Assembly (NCBI GenBank): GCA_030077755.1
Contig: JAQJZZ010000017.1
Span: forward strand, 2,232,001 to 2,296,000
Direction of reading: 5' to 3'
DNA length: 64,000 bases
Origin: Filosporella fistucella
Lineage: Eukaryota; Ascomycota; Leotiomycetes; Helotiales
The position numbers were made by a program, and so were the translations under genes. The notes beneath the pieces were generated by a model. That model was not told the DNA's origin. It worked only from the letters and a program-made list of their open reading frames with translations, and ran no database searches. Of this stretch, positions 24,766 through 36,300 are shown piece after piece. The first letter of the stretch is position 1, and each line of letters starts with the position of its first letter.

Positions 24766-26737
24766 CTAACAACTTCCCGGCGTCCCCACCTCCCCAACCC
24801 AAGCATCATCCGTAACCACCTGCGCACTCCCACAAGCAGGAATGGTCAAAGTCCGATTCTGACTCTCATAAATAGAAGGCTGTCCGCAATTCTCCTGCCT
24901 CACATACTTATAATTGATACTTTCGCCTGCGGCCAAGAAAGTAGATACACTCCATAGCGGTCTCTCAGCTGTATATCCACCTGCTCCCAACGGCAGAGAG
25001 TTATCCAGGTTCCAGGCGCCGAGATCAGCTGAGGAACCGACAATAGCGATGTTCTCGCCGAAATAGGTTGATGCGTTGACATTGAAGACGACGTTGATTT
25101 GGCAGCCGGTCGTGACGTTTGGTGCGCCTGCTGCGGTGGCGGGGATGTAGACTCCTGTTGTGGAACCGGCTGAGCAGGTAGCAGGAGCAGGAGTGACTTG
25201 GCGCGTTCTCCATGTAGGTGGGTATTCTGCGCTGCGGCGTTGGGCCATGGTTACGAATGCGGCGTAGGACCAGGTGAGATCTTCTGCTGAGAGGGGAGCG
25301 CCGGTGTTGCGGTCGAATTGTTCGGCGAGGGAGCCGTCAGTGGGAGTATATTTCTGAGCGACTGCTACGAAGGAGTCGGCGTAGGCGGTGACGGCGCGCA
25401 TGATTTTCTCGAATGGAGAGTTTTGGTTGCCGCTGTTGTATTGACGGATTGTTACTGCTGGGTATAGATCTTTGAAGAAGGCGAGAGACGTGGCGTCAAC
25501 GATGAGATTGTGTCTTGCTCGCCATTGTGCGACGGCGTCGTAGAGGAATTCTGCAGCGCCGGTGGTGATGAGATACCTGTAGGATGATCAGATTTGAACC
25601 TGTGAAAATAAGGGAGTGAATTACCATGGATTTCCACCCTGATAGATATCTTCTGTGTAACGTCCAACAGCAACACCTTGTCCTTTAGGAATGCCAGAGT
25701 TGATCGCATAAGCATCTCTGAAACCATCAATAAGCTTCTTAAAAGTAGCCAAACTCTTGCTGTTACAAGGTTGGAATGTCAAGCTGTCGCAGTATGCATC
25801 GATATCAAATACAGCGATACTGCCCAGGATGGAGTTTCCATCCAATCCTGTACGAGCAATATTGGTATTGATGTTGGAAACAATATACTCTCCATTCCAG
25901 AAAGTTTGAAGGAAGCAAAGAACCTGAGGTGCTTGATCACAACCCGTGCATTTGACATTCAAATCACGAGCTAATTTTGCACCCTGTTCCAACGAGCGAT
26001 GTTGGCTTTGAATAGTGAAGAAACTGCTTCCTTGTACTTCCTCCCAGAGATCAAATCCAGTGGAGTTCCAGTATTGTCCGACATATGACAAATCATTTTG
26101 AATGATGGGCCACACAATCGTTCGTGCCTTTTTGGACTCGCCATTCTTGATCAGCCAGTTGCTGTAGGTGATGAGAGCGATGGCTCTGAGAGCTGGTCCA
26201 TCGCGTTGAGGACGACCCCATGCACCATTGAAGCGAGTACCATCGACTTGGTATTTTGGCTCTCCGAGGCCGAGACCAGCGGGGAGGAAGGTTCCAGATG
26301 GGTTGGAAACTGTCTGGAGAACGGCTTGAGCGTGGATGTAATCCTCGATGTAAGGTTGAAGCTCTTTTTTGCCGAAGATGAATTCATCGATCAACATCTG
26401 GAGAGTGAGAGCTGAGTCTCTGCTCCAGGTGAAGAAATCTATCCAGATCAGCTCGATTCCAAATTTATTCTTGTACTTGGTTGTACAAATGAATCATCAT
26501 GTGATACTCACAAGGCGGATCAACTCTGGAAGGACTAGCAACCATGAATCCCGCTCCAGCACCTGGAACCTTTGAACCATTAGGGCCGATATTATTCAAA
26601 ACACCCTGCAGCGCAATAGCTCTCTCACTCTCAATAAAAGAATTGAGATCTCTGGTGATAATTTCTCTCGGAGCAGCATTTGCCACCGAGAGCAAAAGAC
26701 TCACGAGTCCCACGACGGAAGAACGAATGAAAACCAT
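24766..26737 (-). CDS. Secreted glucoamylase (GH15) with C-terminal CBM20 starch-binding domain
   Basis: Three exons: 26737-26512, 26438-25625 and 25576-24766. The start at 26737 gives a clean signal peptide (MVFIRSSVVGLVSLLLSVANA); an in-frame ATG at 26806 would put extra residues before it and sits against a TATA-like element, so it is rejected. The GH15 domain shows FFTWSRDSALTLQML, the general-acid region DLWEEVQGSSFFT (Glu), the general-base region LAEQFDRNTG (Glu) and LTWSYAAFVTM. After a short linker come the CBM20 motifs: NVVFNVNASTYFGENIAI, GAWNLDNSLPL, WSVSTFLAAG and INYKYV. The enzyme releases glucose from the non-reducing ends of starch outside the cell (EC 3.2.1.3). The linker is short and the domain order is as in Aspergillus glucoamylases. 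No frame breaks. Confidence 0.95.
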
Positions 26738-26807
26738 GATGGTCGACGACCCGGGAATCTGCAGAGAAGATGGGATGAAGAAACCCAGATCCGTGGATCC
26801 AAACATG

Positions 26808-26817
26808 GATTATATAC
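26808..26817 (-). promoter_or_regulatory. TATA-like element of the glucoamylase gene
   Basis: GTATATAATC on the minus strand, about 70-80 bases upstream of the chosen ATG at 26737. A possible carbon-catabolite repressor (CreA-type SYGGRG) site, GCGGGG, lies at 26967-26972; a single match of this short motif is weak evidence. Confidence 0.4.
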
Positions 26818-26837
26818 TCCTCCCACTACAATCATAA

Positions 26838-27701
26838 TCCCATCGTCAATATGACGACCAAATGCAAGCACAGACAAACAGTTCAACTCCAACGGGCCGA
26901 ATATGTCGCCTCCAAGCAGCTTATAATTCGTTAGCTCAGGTAGCACGACAGAATTACGACGGGGAAGCGGGGTAGAAGAGGCAGTACCTACAGTAGCGTC
27001 TTGAGCCCATGGAGAAAATCCGCTTAACGAGTAAAAGCCCATCCGACCTCCGCATACTCGGCCAAATAGCTTACCTTTAAATCTTGGAACAGTTAACGGC
27101 GTCGGTGGTTCTCTCAAATAGAGACTCCGAACATATGACCGAATTTTGTTTTTGCTTGCTGGCGGCCACGCTTATGCTTTAAATATGGGGATGCGGCTTG
27201 GAAATAACGGAGGCGGGGACGGAAATGAGGGGTGACATAGCAGATAAGCAGTAGGGGATAATACAGACGATAGGCTGCTGTGCAATGGGGAGCGAGACGC
27301 CAGGAACATATACTGGATGGGGGAAAGCTTGTGGATATCTACCCCTCAGAGGCTTCGAACGGTTCGTCCCATAGTAAGCTAAGAACCACAATTTGAGGCG
27401 TACCGCTGTGTTGGGAGAAATTATAATATGATAATTACCATGAACAAAATGGAGCGCAAGATGGGGCGAAAAGACAGTAAATAGTGGTAAATAAAATTTT
27501 CTAAATTGTAAGGAAATGAATTGATTGGAAGGGATTGGGGAATTTTGCCGACCTTGCTTCACCAGTACAGTAAATCCACAGTGCAATTCTCATTTTCGTA
27601 TCATGAACGTTCAATCTGTGTTTGGGTCAGTTGCTACTTCGATTTGTAACAACTTTCCTAGTACGTTGACTGCTGCTCCAAAAATCCAAGCTCTGCCACA
27701 C
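26838..27701. other. Glucoamylase upstream region and intergenic DNA
   Basis: No gene recognised. Open frames here lack domains; the left part is the promoter of the glucoamylase. Confidence 0.45.
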
Positions 27702-29025
27702 TTAGTTGACATCTGAATTCCCCACACAACACATTCCAAGTTTCCTACACATATTAACAGCTCCAATGTCCGCTCGTAGCGGAATACAATAGTGCTCAGG
27801 ACGAAGTACATCCTCATAATCCAAAATCTGGTTTCCAATGCTGACTGTTCTCATTTGCATCTTAATACGATGCGATGTCTGGAACTCTTGCCACAGTACT
27901 TCTGTTGATCCGGCCGTTTCATAATCACGCAGGGCATCGGAATTTCCAGATACCACGACGATCCTTAAAACTTTTGGGAATATCAAAGCTAGAAGTGATC
28001 GTTCTAGATGATTGAACCCCCCAGAGGCTGGTCCACGGAATGTTTCTGTGGGAAGATCAGTGATGGGCATGAGATTTTCTCCATCTTTGATGAGAGGCGA
28101 ATAAATATGCTCGACGAGACCTTCAAATTTTGTGACTTGAAAATTCTTGCATCAGATAGACGGCGCGGGAGAAAATATTACCGCCAGGATTGGACTGGCT
28201 GGGACCGAGCATTTCATCACCGAAGTGATGATGTTGAGAATAGGGACTATGTTGTGATGATTGATGAGCCCAGTGTCCGTGGAAGCTCCTCGAACATGAA
28301 GTGTTTGGATATCTCTTAATTTCACCAGTACTGAAGCCTTGCGGATCGACCTTTCTTTGCTGATGTATCTCGAAACCCAATCCAAGATATGCTTGTATTC
28401 ATCATTGGACAGAGACCTTGATGAAACAGCAACACATTTCGGGTAAAACCTGCGTAGCTGGGTAGAAATATCAAAATCGACGTCGTGCACAGAGCGAAGG
28501 TCAAAAAGTTTGAAACCAGCTTTCATCGTTCGTGTCATTATCGTCATTGCAAGTTATTTGCGAAAAGAACTGTAGTTGCCTGTAGATACAGTTGGAGTCA
28601 GAGACCCGAGATGATCGCCCAACAAGGCAAATTTTGGGATCTTTTGTTGAAATAACCCGCAAGTCGCCAGAAGTAGATGATCCGGAACACTCTCGGCTTG
28701 GTCGCATATCAGGATCATAGGTTTAAACTTCTGACCTGTTGGAGATTCCCAAGAGTGCCGAATACTGATGAGCAGTTACAGAAGCTGTCTTTATCGGAAA
28801 GGGTTGGGTGGTTTTCCGGCGATGACATCCTCAAAGGCAACATTTGTTCCCTTATGCTTCACAGGCTCTCTGAAAAGACACGCAACAAGCGCTTCAAGAT
28901 TGGCAACTGCCATATCATCAAAAATTTTGTCATCTGGATCGAGGCCGTATCTACTTACATCCCCTGTTTCACGCTGTTCTAGTTTTCCCGATCCTTTTGG
29001 CGGTTGTGCATCTTGTATTGAGTTG
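27702..29025 (-). pseudogene. Unrecognised gene remnant, frameshifted
   Basis: Four protein-like minus-strand segments lie in succession in different frames: 29025-28798 (contains KIFDDMAVANLEALVACL and NVAFEDVIAGKPPNPF, then a stop), 28710-28560, 28547-28152 (131 residues) and 28070-27702 (122 residues, ending CRKLGMCCVGNSDVN). They have the charged, mixed composition of real protein rather than shadow frames, and no plausible intron joins all of them. No family is recognised with confidence; fungal F-box or 2EXR-type hypothetical proteins have this flavour but the diagnostic motifs are not visible. Confidence 0.4.
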
Positions 29026-29477
29026 ACCTATTTCAGGAACCACTGCCCATCAAGACAACTTTGCTGCAGTGACGATTGTATATGCTGCTCGTAAAGGAAA
29101 CTTCCTTGCCATAAGTTTTCATCTGCGCTGCTCAATAAAACAAAGGAATTGTGCTTCGGGCGTACAGTTTTTGGTATCTGAGTATTTGTTAAATTGAAAC
29201 CAGTTTAGAAATGATGTGGTTTAAAGACCTATTGGTTTACAGGACGCTGAAATATAACAAAAAACAAATGCCCGCGTAGGCTAATAGGTTGTTGTTCTTG
29301 TGATACAAGACGCCTGAGTTTGAAAGAGAGAGCTGATTGTACATAAACTAGGAATTCCATATTACGTATATAAAGACCAATTCAATGCGGTCGTCCAAAC
29401 AACGATTCATGTAGTAGAAATGAATCTAAATCATCTGAACCCAGGAATTTCCTGTACACCCAGCCTCGCACTCTCAC
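29026..29477. other. Intergenic stretch, no gene seen
   Basis: AT-rich with no open frame of note; holds the 3' flank of the aldolase-like gene. Confidence 0.5.
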
Positions 29478-30374
29478 CTACTCCTTAAAATCCCCCCCAC
29501 TAATCCTCTCCTCCCACTCATAATAAACCTGAAATTCCGCATAGCACACCTCCGCCTCACTCTCCGCCTCAAAATTAAACCTCGCCTCCCTATCCCCAAT
29601 AACCACTTTCTCTCTCCCCTGTGCCTCCGCCGCATCCACAAGCAACTGCACCTTACAACTCCTCTCCATACTCGTAAACAACCACGCCGCTTCATCCACC
29701 GTCCCTCCCACGGTCAGCAAGCCATGATTCCTCAAAATAGCAGCTTTACTATTCCCTAATGCCTCAGCGATATTGTCTCCTTCCTCTGCAGCGAGGACAA
29801 CGCCGCCGTGGGCGTTATACACACTCTGTGCATCGCCATAAAATTTACACGCGTCTTGTGTTAACATATCAAGTTTCTTTCCAAATACACTCCATGCTTT
29901 ACCATAGATACTATGAGCATGACATACGGCATGTACATCCTCTCTCTTCTTATGCACAGCAGCATGGATCAGAAAGCCCGCTGAATTAGCTGGGCGCGAT
30001 AGATTCCCTCCGATAGCTTCGCCGGAGTAGTTAAGCAGGATCATATCACCTGCTTTTAAGAGGCCGAAATGGACACCAAGGGGATTAGTCCAGAATGCAG
30101 ATGTGTATTCCGGGTCCCGGACGGAGATGTGTCCGCTGAATCCTTCGACGTAACCTTCGTGCGACCAGTGGCGGAAAGCGGCGGCGAGGTGGTGGAGTTG
30201 CCATTGGCGTTTTGTGGAGAGGTCGATGAATTTTGGGATTCCGGGGAGGGAGAGGTGGCCGTGGGAGAGAGCTGCGAGAGGGGTTTTGGTATTTGGTGTC
30301 TCCTCGGTCTGGGTTGGTTTGGTTGAGGTTTGAGAAGTTGGAATGATTAGCTCGGAGGTTGCTGTGGGAGCCAT
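29478..30374 (-). CDS. Class II aldolase/adducin-domain protein
   Basis: An intronless 298-residue protein. A variable Thr/Pro-rich N-terminus (about 50 residues) precedes the domain: LAAAFRHWSHEGYVEGFSGHISVRDP (residues about 63-88), FWTNPLGVHFGLLKAGDM, the metal-binding HAHS motif (residue about 153) and a later His in AAILRNHGLLTVGGTVDEAAW. These are the zinc ligands and glycine-rich loops of the fuculose-1-phosphate-aldolase fold. Fungal members of this subgroup are mostly uncharacterised; aldolase, epimerase or decarboxylase activity on small hydroxy compounds is possible. Start at 30374 (MAPTATSEL) is the only reasonable ATG. Confidence 0.9.
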   Translation of the reverse strand: MAPTATSELIIPTSQTSTKPTQTEETPNTKTPLAALSHGHLSLPGIPKFIDLSTKRQWQLHHLAAAFRHWSHEGYVEGFSGHISVRDPEYTSAFWTNPLGVHFGLLKAGDMILLNYSGEAIGGNLSRPANSAGFLIHAAVHKKREDVHAVCHAHSIYGKAWSVFGKKLDMLTQDACKFYGDAQSVYNAHGGVVLAAEEGDNIAEALGNSKAAILRNHGLLTVGGTVDEAAWLFTSMERSCKVQLLVDAAEAQGREKVVIGDREARFNFEAESEAEVCYAEFQVYYEWEERISGGDFKE

Positions 30375-30800
30375 TTTGAAATTTGGAGCAAGCCTTATTT
30401 TTATACCGACTGGTAGAATAGTGAGTTGTAATTAATATGCCAAGCTAAGACTAGATTATGTTCCAGGAGATTGAAGTATATATGGTTCCAGGTGCTGACT
30501 TCCACCCCACTCTTGGCGAGAAAGTGGGCAGCTTGTCAGTCTGCACCTACTTCTTGTCATTCGAAAGGCGTTGATCTTGGCACTATAGGGCGTAATGTAA
30601 GATTACATGTCTGCAGAACAAGTAAGTAACACAATATACTAGGTAATGTACCTTGGTGTGGGTCAATTGAATTGGATATTTACAAATACTTGTATACAAG
30701 TATAAAACGCTTCACTTGATAGTCCAGAAAGCACCTAAACAACGATAATACAAGATATAAATAGTTAATACCTCAATGAAGATTGGAAACCACTTCATAA
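30375..30800. other. Intergenic stretch, no gene seen
   Basis: Non-coding, AT-rich. Holds the upstream region of the aldolase-like gene and the 3' flank of the NB-ARC remnant. Confidence 0.5.
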
Positions 30801-33200
30801 CTACAAACTCTCTCCCTCTCCCGCCTCGATAAGGCTATAAACACTTTCGAGTAGTCTTTCAAATTTATCAATCTGTGCCAGGGTCTCATCTGTAACAAGT
30901 CAGAATTTTCTTTCACGACAATCTCGACGAATTCCAATTGAAAATTCAAACGATGAGATATTAGAAAGAGACAATTTGCAAGGAGAACACGTACCATCTG
31001 TGACGCTATCACGCTCATTTTCCACAATCATCAACACTCTCTCGGAGGCTGTAAGAAAGAATGTTCGTTCAGTGTGAGCGTCGGATATGATTTCAAAGCG
31101 TGTCCAAAAAACTCGATTGACTGAATGATCTTCGGGGAACTCATTTTGAGGTATGAAGAGCCTAAGTAGCCGGAAAATCGAACTTTCCAAAGAGGATCCA
31201 CAGTTTCAATCTGTTGGATACCAGACCAACCCTGCTGAAGATACTCGACTGCAATCTCAAAGTCGCTTTCCGGTAATGTAGGTCTCCCAAATCCATTAGA
31301 CATCGGAGCCAGCTTAATCCTGGAGAATCTCTATTCATGGGCCGGTATAGTTCTTCCGCTTTTCGATAGCAATTGATAGCCGCTTGTTTGTTCATTCCTT
31401 CCAACTCCAATTCCCCAAGGTCCGTGAAAGCGGAGCCCAATATGTAAATTCGGTGGTTTGGGGACGTCTTATTTCCCCAGACAGTCATGCAGGAGGAAAT
31501 GACATCAGTCAGTATCTCCCGTGCTCGTACAGGTTGATTACTGCCCTTATAATAGGAAGCGGACATGAGTTTAAGTTGGAGGAGACCCCGTTCGCTTCCC
31601 TCTGAAGTCACCGCTGAAGCTCCGTCAATGGGTGTGGCCCACGCCAATAATTTTCCCAATACAACATATTTTGATAGACTCTCATATGCGAAGGCTAAAA
31701 AATAGGCTAGTCGTAAGTCAAATTCGACCGGGGCTGCGTTCCCACCCCCATCCCCACCGTCTTGAGCATTAGTGGGCTTGTTTCCAGCCTCTATTTGATG
31801 ATTAGTCGCATCTGGGTTTCTGAACCACAACCGGAGGGGGTTTTTCCCACCTCCACTTTGATCAAATCCGGGGACAGTGCGCGCAAATAAAGTTGCTCAG
31901 TCGACTCCCATTGGCCATAAGAGCCAAAAGTACTGCCCCAATGAAGGAAAGAGGTCCTCCAAACAATATCATATGGTGGGCTATCACTGTATACGTGCAG
32001 CTGTTCTTGCAATATTTGAAAGATTCGGCTGCAATGTGGCAGGACATTCCTGACGACACCCCATGAGCCTAAACCCCTAGGGGGCGTTGATGCGGCAACA
32101 AGTAGTGATGCTGTACGACAAAACTCCCGACGCCTAGCGTCCTCGGTTTCCTGATAACACCAGTGATGTAAGACCGAGTGAACCTGCAAGGAAAGGGATC
32201 CGCCATTGGGGTTCGAAGATAGGGAAGCGGAGAGGGTTGGGCCAGGGGGTGCATCGGATGTCTGCAAGATCTCAATCAACGAGTATTCTTCCAACAGACC
32301 CACGGTTTGCTTGAATCTGAGTGGTGATTCTGCCAACTCTGGATACCAACTGGGGAGTCCCTTAAACATCAATTTCGAAACCGAATTCACTTCCTGGGGG
32401 CATCTCAGGAGACTCGCCTCAACCCTTCGTCCATCGAGGTGGCTTAAAAGTTGGAGAAGTTTTGCAGCAGAACCACCATACTTTTCTTCCTACCTAAGCC
32501 TGGCGAAAGCAATCCTCCATACAGTCACAATGCTGCGATTGTCTTGCGAAGTGCGATCATGTAGATCCTTCCATTCTGTGTCCCAAAGTTCCAGGAATTC
32601 ATCGATCTCAAAGTGCTTCTTTAAGAGGGAGCCGGCTGGGGCAAGTGCCAGTGGAGACCATCCAGTCTTTGGGCTATCTGGTTGAGACCGCTCTCTGCGT
32701 TGGCATCTAGACTAGCGTGCTTAGCCATTTCTTTGAGGAGCTGGATAGATGCATTGCAATCTATCTTCTTGATGTTTAGTGTGTATGGTTGATGCAGCCT
32801 GTCTGGGAGAGACCGGTCGCGAGTTGTGATGATAACAGAACCATGACGCGACCCTGGGAGCAACTTTTCAAGACTGAAATAAGACGTGGTGTCCGAATTT
32901 CCGCCTTTATCCATATCTGCATTGTCCACAACGAGAAGCCATTTAGTGTTTTGAGGTTGTTCGAACCAAGGGATAACTGCTTTGAAGTGAGATGTTACTT
33001 CTTCTTCGGTATTGAGCATCTTTGTTGCTTCTCCTGTGATCGAAAAAGCGAGTTCGGCAATCCCGAGCCGATATGTCCTTTCGTTACTTCCATCCACCCA
33101 GAATATAGCCTCGAACTTTGAAGACTGTTGATCGGCGTAGTGTGCTGTTAGCTGACTCTTTCCCATTCCATCAAGCCCGCAGATAACAACTATAGCTAAA
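30801..33200 (-). pseudogene. NB-ARC/TPR (NLR-like, STAND) gene, broken
   Basis: The nucleotide-binding domain is clear: P-loop GLDGMGKSQL (about 33175-33150), Walker B KWLLVVDNAD and sensor GSVIITTRD. Exactly in the GLPLA motif (about 32650) one base is lost, so GLPLAL is read GLHWH and ends in a stop; the other frame continues ALAPAGSLLKKHF. Further on, a codon in FARLR|TAG|EEKYGGSAA is a stop where a Gln would fit (CAG to TAG). A winged-helix-like region, then TPR-like helices follow with more shifts near 31830, 31240 and 31150. The last intron (30892-30998, GTACGT…CAG) is still intact and the last exon ends at 30801 (…SLIEAGEGESL). STAND proteins of this type act in non-self recognition and programmed cell death in fungi; this copy should be inactive. 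The N-terminal effector domain is not visible upstream of 33200. Confidence 0.75.
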
Positions 33201-34129
33201 TCTTCAAGTCAGCAAAACTGCTCCATATCGAAGGATGATGACCGCTGACGTTTGACGAAAGTGTTAGGCCAGCCAGAGGTAGGTCGGACCCAGAGATCCC
33301 ACAGGATTTGAAAACAGTACAGGAGACCCTGACATCACCTAATCCAGCAACTAGTCTCAATCCAAATAGTTCCGGGTTGAAATGGAGAACTAAAATCCGG
33401 GCTCTCGCATACATTAGACCTTGGCACATGCCCTGCGAGCTGTCTACAGTCTAGGTGAAGCTCAAGAATTCAATGTGGTCGAGATGAAATAATAGATGTG
33501 CAACAATATTACTAGTCAGATCACTGCTACATATCTTTCCCAGTGCTTTGTTATAAATACATTGCAAGATCAAAAAAAGTCGATATGCAATCGAACGCAG
33601 CAGCCAAAGTCATGTGCTTGAGGTTCAACCGAGGAACGCCAAGGAATAAGGGATTATGTACTCGTGGTTTCAAATTATTTTTCACCTTGCATCTAAGAGA
33701 ATAGTATAGGAAAGAGGATGCATTACTCCAAACAACGCAAAAGGTGTTTGCCTATCTCTCAAGTTCTACCAGTATCGTAGAGCACCAAGTTGTAGTGTTT
33801 ATCCTGTCACACACCCTTCTCCGAGCTCCATCATCAATCTCCTCATCCCACAATAGACCTTGTTGGCTCGCAGATATTTCGTTGTCACAGCTGCGGATAC
33901 ATTTCGCATGATTATATCTATGATAATTGGTCAAGACATATAGCCAGAAGATCATCTAACCAAAATCTGATACTTGCTCACTCGATGCTTGAATGTGTCC
34001 GAAAAGTGCCCGGTCTTCACCCTGAACTCCAAACTACAAATGTCTTCTTCTCCTCTCTCTTTTCCCTTGAATCTCATGTTCAAATATACAATCAGACATC
34101 GAAAATTTCGGATACTGCCTAAAAGCAAA
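33201..34129. other. Intergenic stretch or lost N-terminal part
   Basis: No effector domain of the NB-ARC gene can be recognised. The right part (33974-34129) has an open frame continuous with the methyltransferase and may be its leader. Confidence 0.4.
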
Positions 34130-35098
34130 ATGCAATCAACGATCCACAACAAAGACCAATGGAGCGCAACAGCAGGCTCGTACTCGAGCAACAAGCAAGT
34201 CCTCAATAATGCACCCTCTGAGACACTTCTCAAGCAACTGGATCTATCTCTCCCATTCTCGAAAGCTAGTGCGATCTTAGACGTTGGGAGTGGACCAGGA
34301 GTAACTATCGAGCGATTGATCGAAAGCTATGGTTCCCAGTTTCCATCTAATACTCGATTGTAAGGCATCCTGCCCCGGAACCCGTCTCCAAACGACAGCT
34401 AACAACAAATAGAATAGCATCAGATTTCAGCGCTGGAATGATCGAACAAGTTAAAAAAAGGCAGAAAGATAAAGAGGCTGAGATACCTATCTGGAGAAGG
34501 GTCGAGGGTAAGGTCCTTGATGCTGAAACACTGGAGGAAGTGGAAGACATGTCAATCAGTCATATAACGGGCACGATGGTGTATAACCTCGTTGCGAACG
34601 GGAGACAGGCTTTGGAGGCTGCTCACAGAGTTCTGATGCCAGGCGGAGTGATTGGGATGACACTTGGTGCGAGTGCGGAGTGGATGGATTTGGTGAGTGA
34701 AATATATATCCAATATTGTCCAACGATTAATGGGATATCCGCAGATGGCCCTGGCAGCAAAGAAAATCCGCGGCGACGCAGCACCAAAGTTCCAATTTCC
34801 AAAGAGCTACGGTACTCTGGAAGGGATTAAAGCTGAATTCGTCACAGTCGGATTCAATTCCGAGTATGTTGAGATCATCGAGACCTCCATGGATGTGACG
34901 GATCACAAGCCACTTACTGATGGCTTCATCAGAGGCAAGAATCCGGGTGCGATGTTCTTCGTTGGTGATTATTCAGATGTAGAGATGGATCAGTTTATAG
35001 AAGAGCTTGTGAGGTTGATGGAAGAGATGCATCCTGAGACACCGAGGATGTTGAAGGGGAGTATGATCGTTGCTGTTGGAAAAAAGGTGGAGGCTTGA
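34130..35098 (+). CDS. Class I SAM-dependent methyltransferase (UbiE-like)
   Basis: Three exons: 34130-34359, 34413-34692 and 34745-35098, with introns of 53 and 52 bases (GTAAGG and GTGAGT donors, CTAAC branch in the first). Motif I is ILDVGSGPGVTIERL, followed by IASDFSAGMIEQ (acidic loop, motif Asp) and a post-motif strand RVLMPGGVIGMT typical of UbiE-like enzymes. The acceptor cannot be told. An in-frame ATG 90 bases upstream (MSSSPLSF) would add a basic leader; the start at 34130 (MQSTIHNKDQW) matches the usual WSATAGSYS beginning of the family. Unlike the gene on its left, it is unbroken. Confidence 0.85.
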
Positions 35099-35744
35099 AA
35101 ATGCCCTAATAAAATACACATTTGCGGCTGATACAAGTCAGAGGAGAAATAAATATTGTCTTGGCTTGTCTTTCTCTAAGTCGAAGGTTAAACGTTGGGT
35201 TTTCTTTGTGATTAGCGAATAAAAAGAAAAGCCACGGCAGCCTCTAAACTTCACCGTGTTATTCTTGCACCTGCAGTCAAACTCGTTATACTCTTGTATA
35301 GGACCCAAAAATTATGGCCGGACTTTGTGCTTAGTGAAATAGCCAAGCTTTCTTAGGACTCTTCAACTCCTTTGAATCTCCCGGGTATAAAGAATTTACG
35401 AAAGTAATCAAACCTAGGTACTCTTATTTCACGCATATAAAGAGACAGATCAAAGATTCCACGATACAATAATGGAATAAGGTAGCCTCTAGAGTTCAGA
35501 GACAGTTAGTGCGAAAATTCTGTCGCTTGTTCTCGCCTATTCTCCATTTCTGCTGGCATGCTTGCATTCCTATCCCCACACCACACCAACAAACCACGAC
35601 TCGCACACTGACACAACATAGCTGCTTCAAAAAAAATCTCCCAGCTCGCTGGTGTCAAAAACAAGGACAAAAAAGATAATGTATCGTAGAATAGGTCGTA
35701 CCCCTGTATAATTATTAATATGAGTTGTGTAGATTCTGATTTCA
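35099..35744. other. Intergenic stretch, no gene seen
   Basis: Non-coding; open frames lack domains. Confidence 0.5.
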
Positions 35745-35834
35745 TGGCAACTTACGGGCTCGAACCGGGGATTCGGGAAATCTATGATTTTGATGTGTCA
35801 AAATCCCACGTGCTAACCGCTACACTATACAACC
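35745..35834 (-). tRNA. tRNA-Gln(TTG)-like sequence with intron, probably a pseudogene
   Basis: On the minus strand the sequence runs through a D-arm (TAGTGTAGCGGTTAGCAC), an anticodon arm with UUG and a short intron of about 18 bases after A37, and a T-loop (GGTTCGAGCC). Numbering fits a canonical tRNA, with the discriminator A at 35745. Pairing is poor: the acceptor stem keeps G1-C72 and G2-C71, but positions 4-69 and 7-66 are mismatched and three pairs are wobbles; the T stem has two mismatches. No T-run terminator follows. I read it as a decayed or pseudo-tRNA, though a functional variant cannot be excluded. Confidence 0.55.
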
Positions 35835-36300
35835 ATGTTGTTTGGATGAACGGCGAGCTGTTATCTGTATTTATAATGCCTTGACGCAATGCAAGACGGA
35901 TTTGGAAGTGGATTAGATTGTGGATTTAGCTGGTGAGAGTTGCTGTAGATGATTGGTGGGACTCGGAGGGGCGGTATCCAGAAGAATTTCGACCCCATTT
36001 TGAAGGCAGCCAATTGGAGGACACATTATGGCAGGGGTGACGAGAGTCAGCCGACTTGGAGATTCCTTGTCATGTGACTCAGCCAAATGTTCATTGTCTT
36101 AGGGAAAGCTGTGTAGCTGTGATTTAACTTTTCCTGTCATAGGGAAAAGTTTCTAGTCATTTCAATCAAGAGGCTCTAAATTCATATATTGATCTATTTG
36201 ATATCTCTTGGTAGGTACCCTGCATGGTAGGTTTCGAGCACCTGCTCTCTAAGGCTTTTTATACATAGCCCCTCCAGTCCCAGCCTACACCGAAGTCAGT
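35835..36300. other. Intergenic stretch
   Basis: No gene seen. Holds the 3' flank of the dehydrogenase. Confidence 0.5.
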
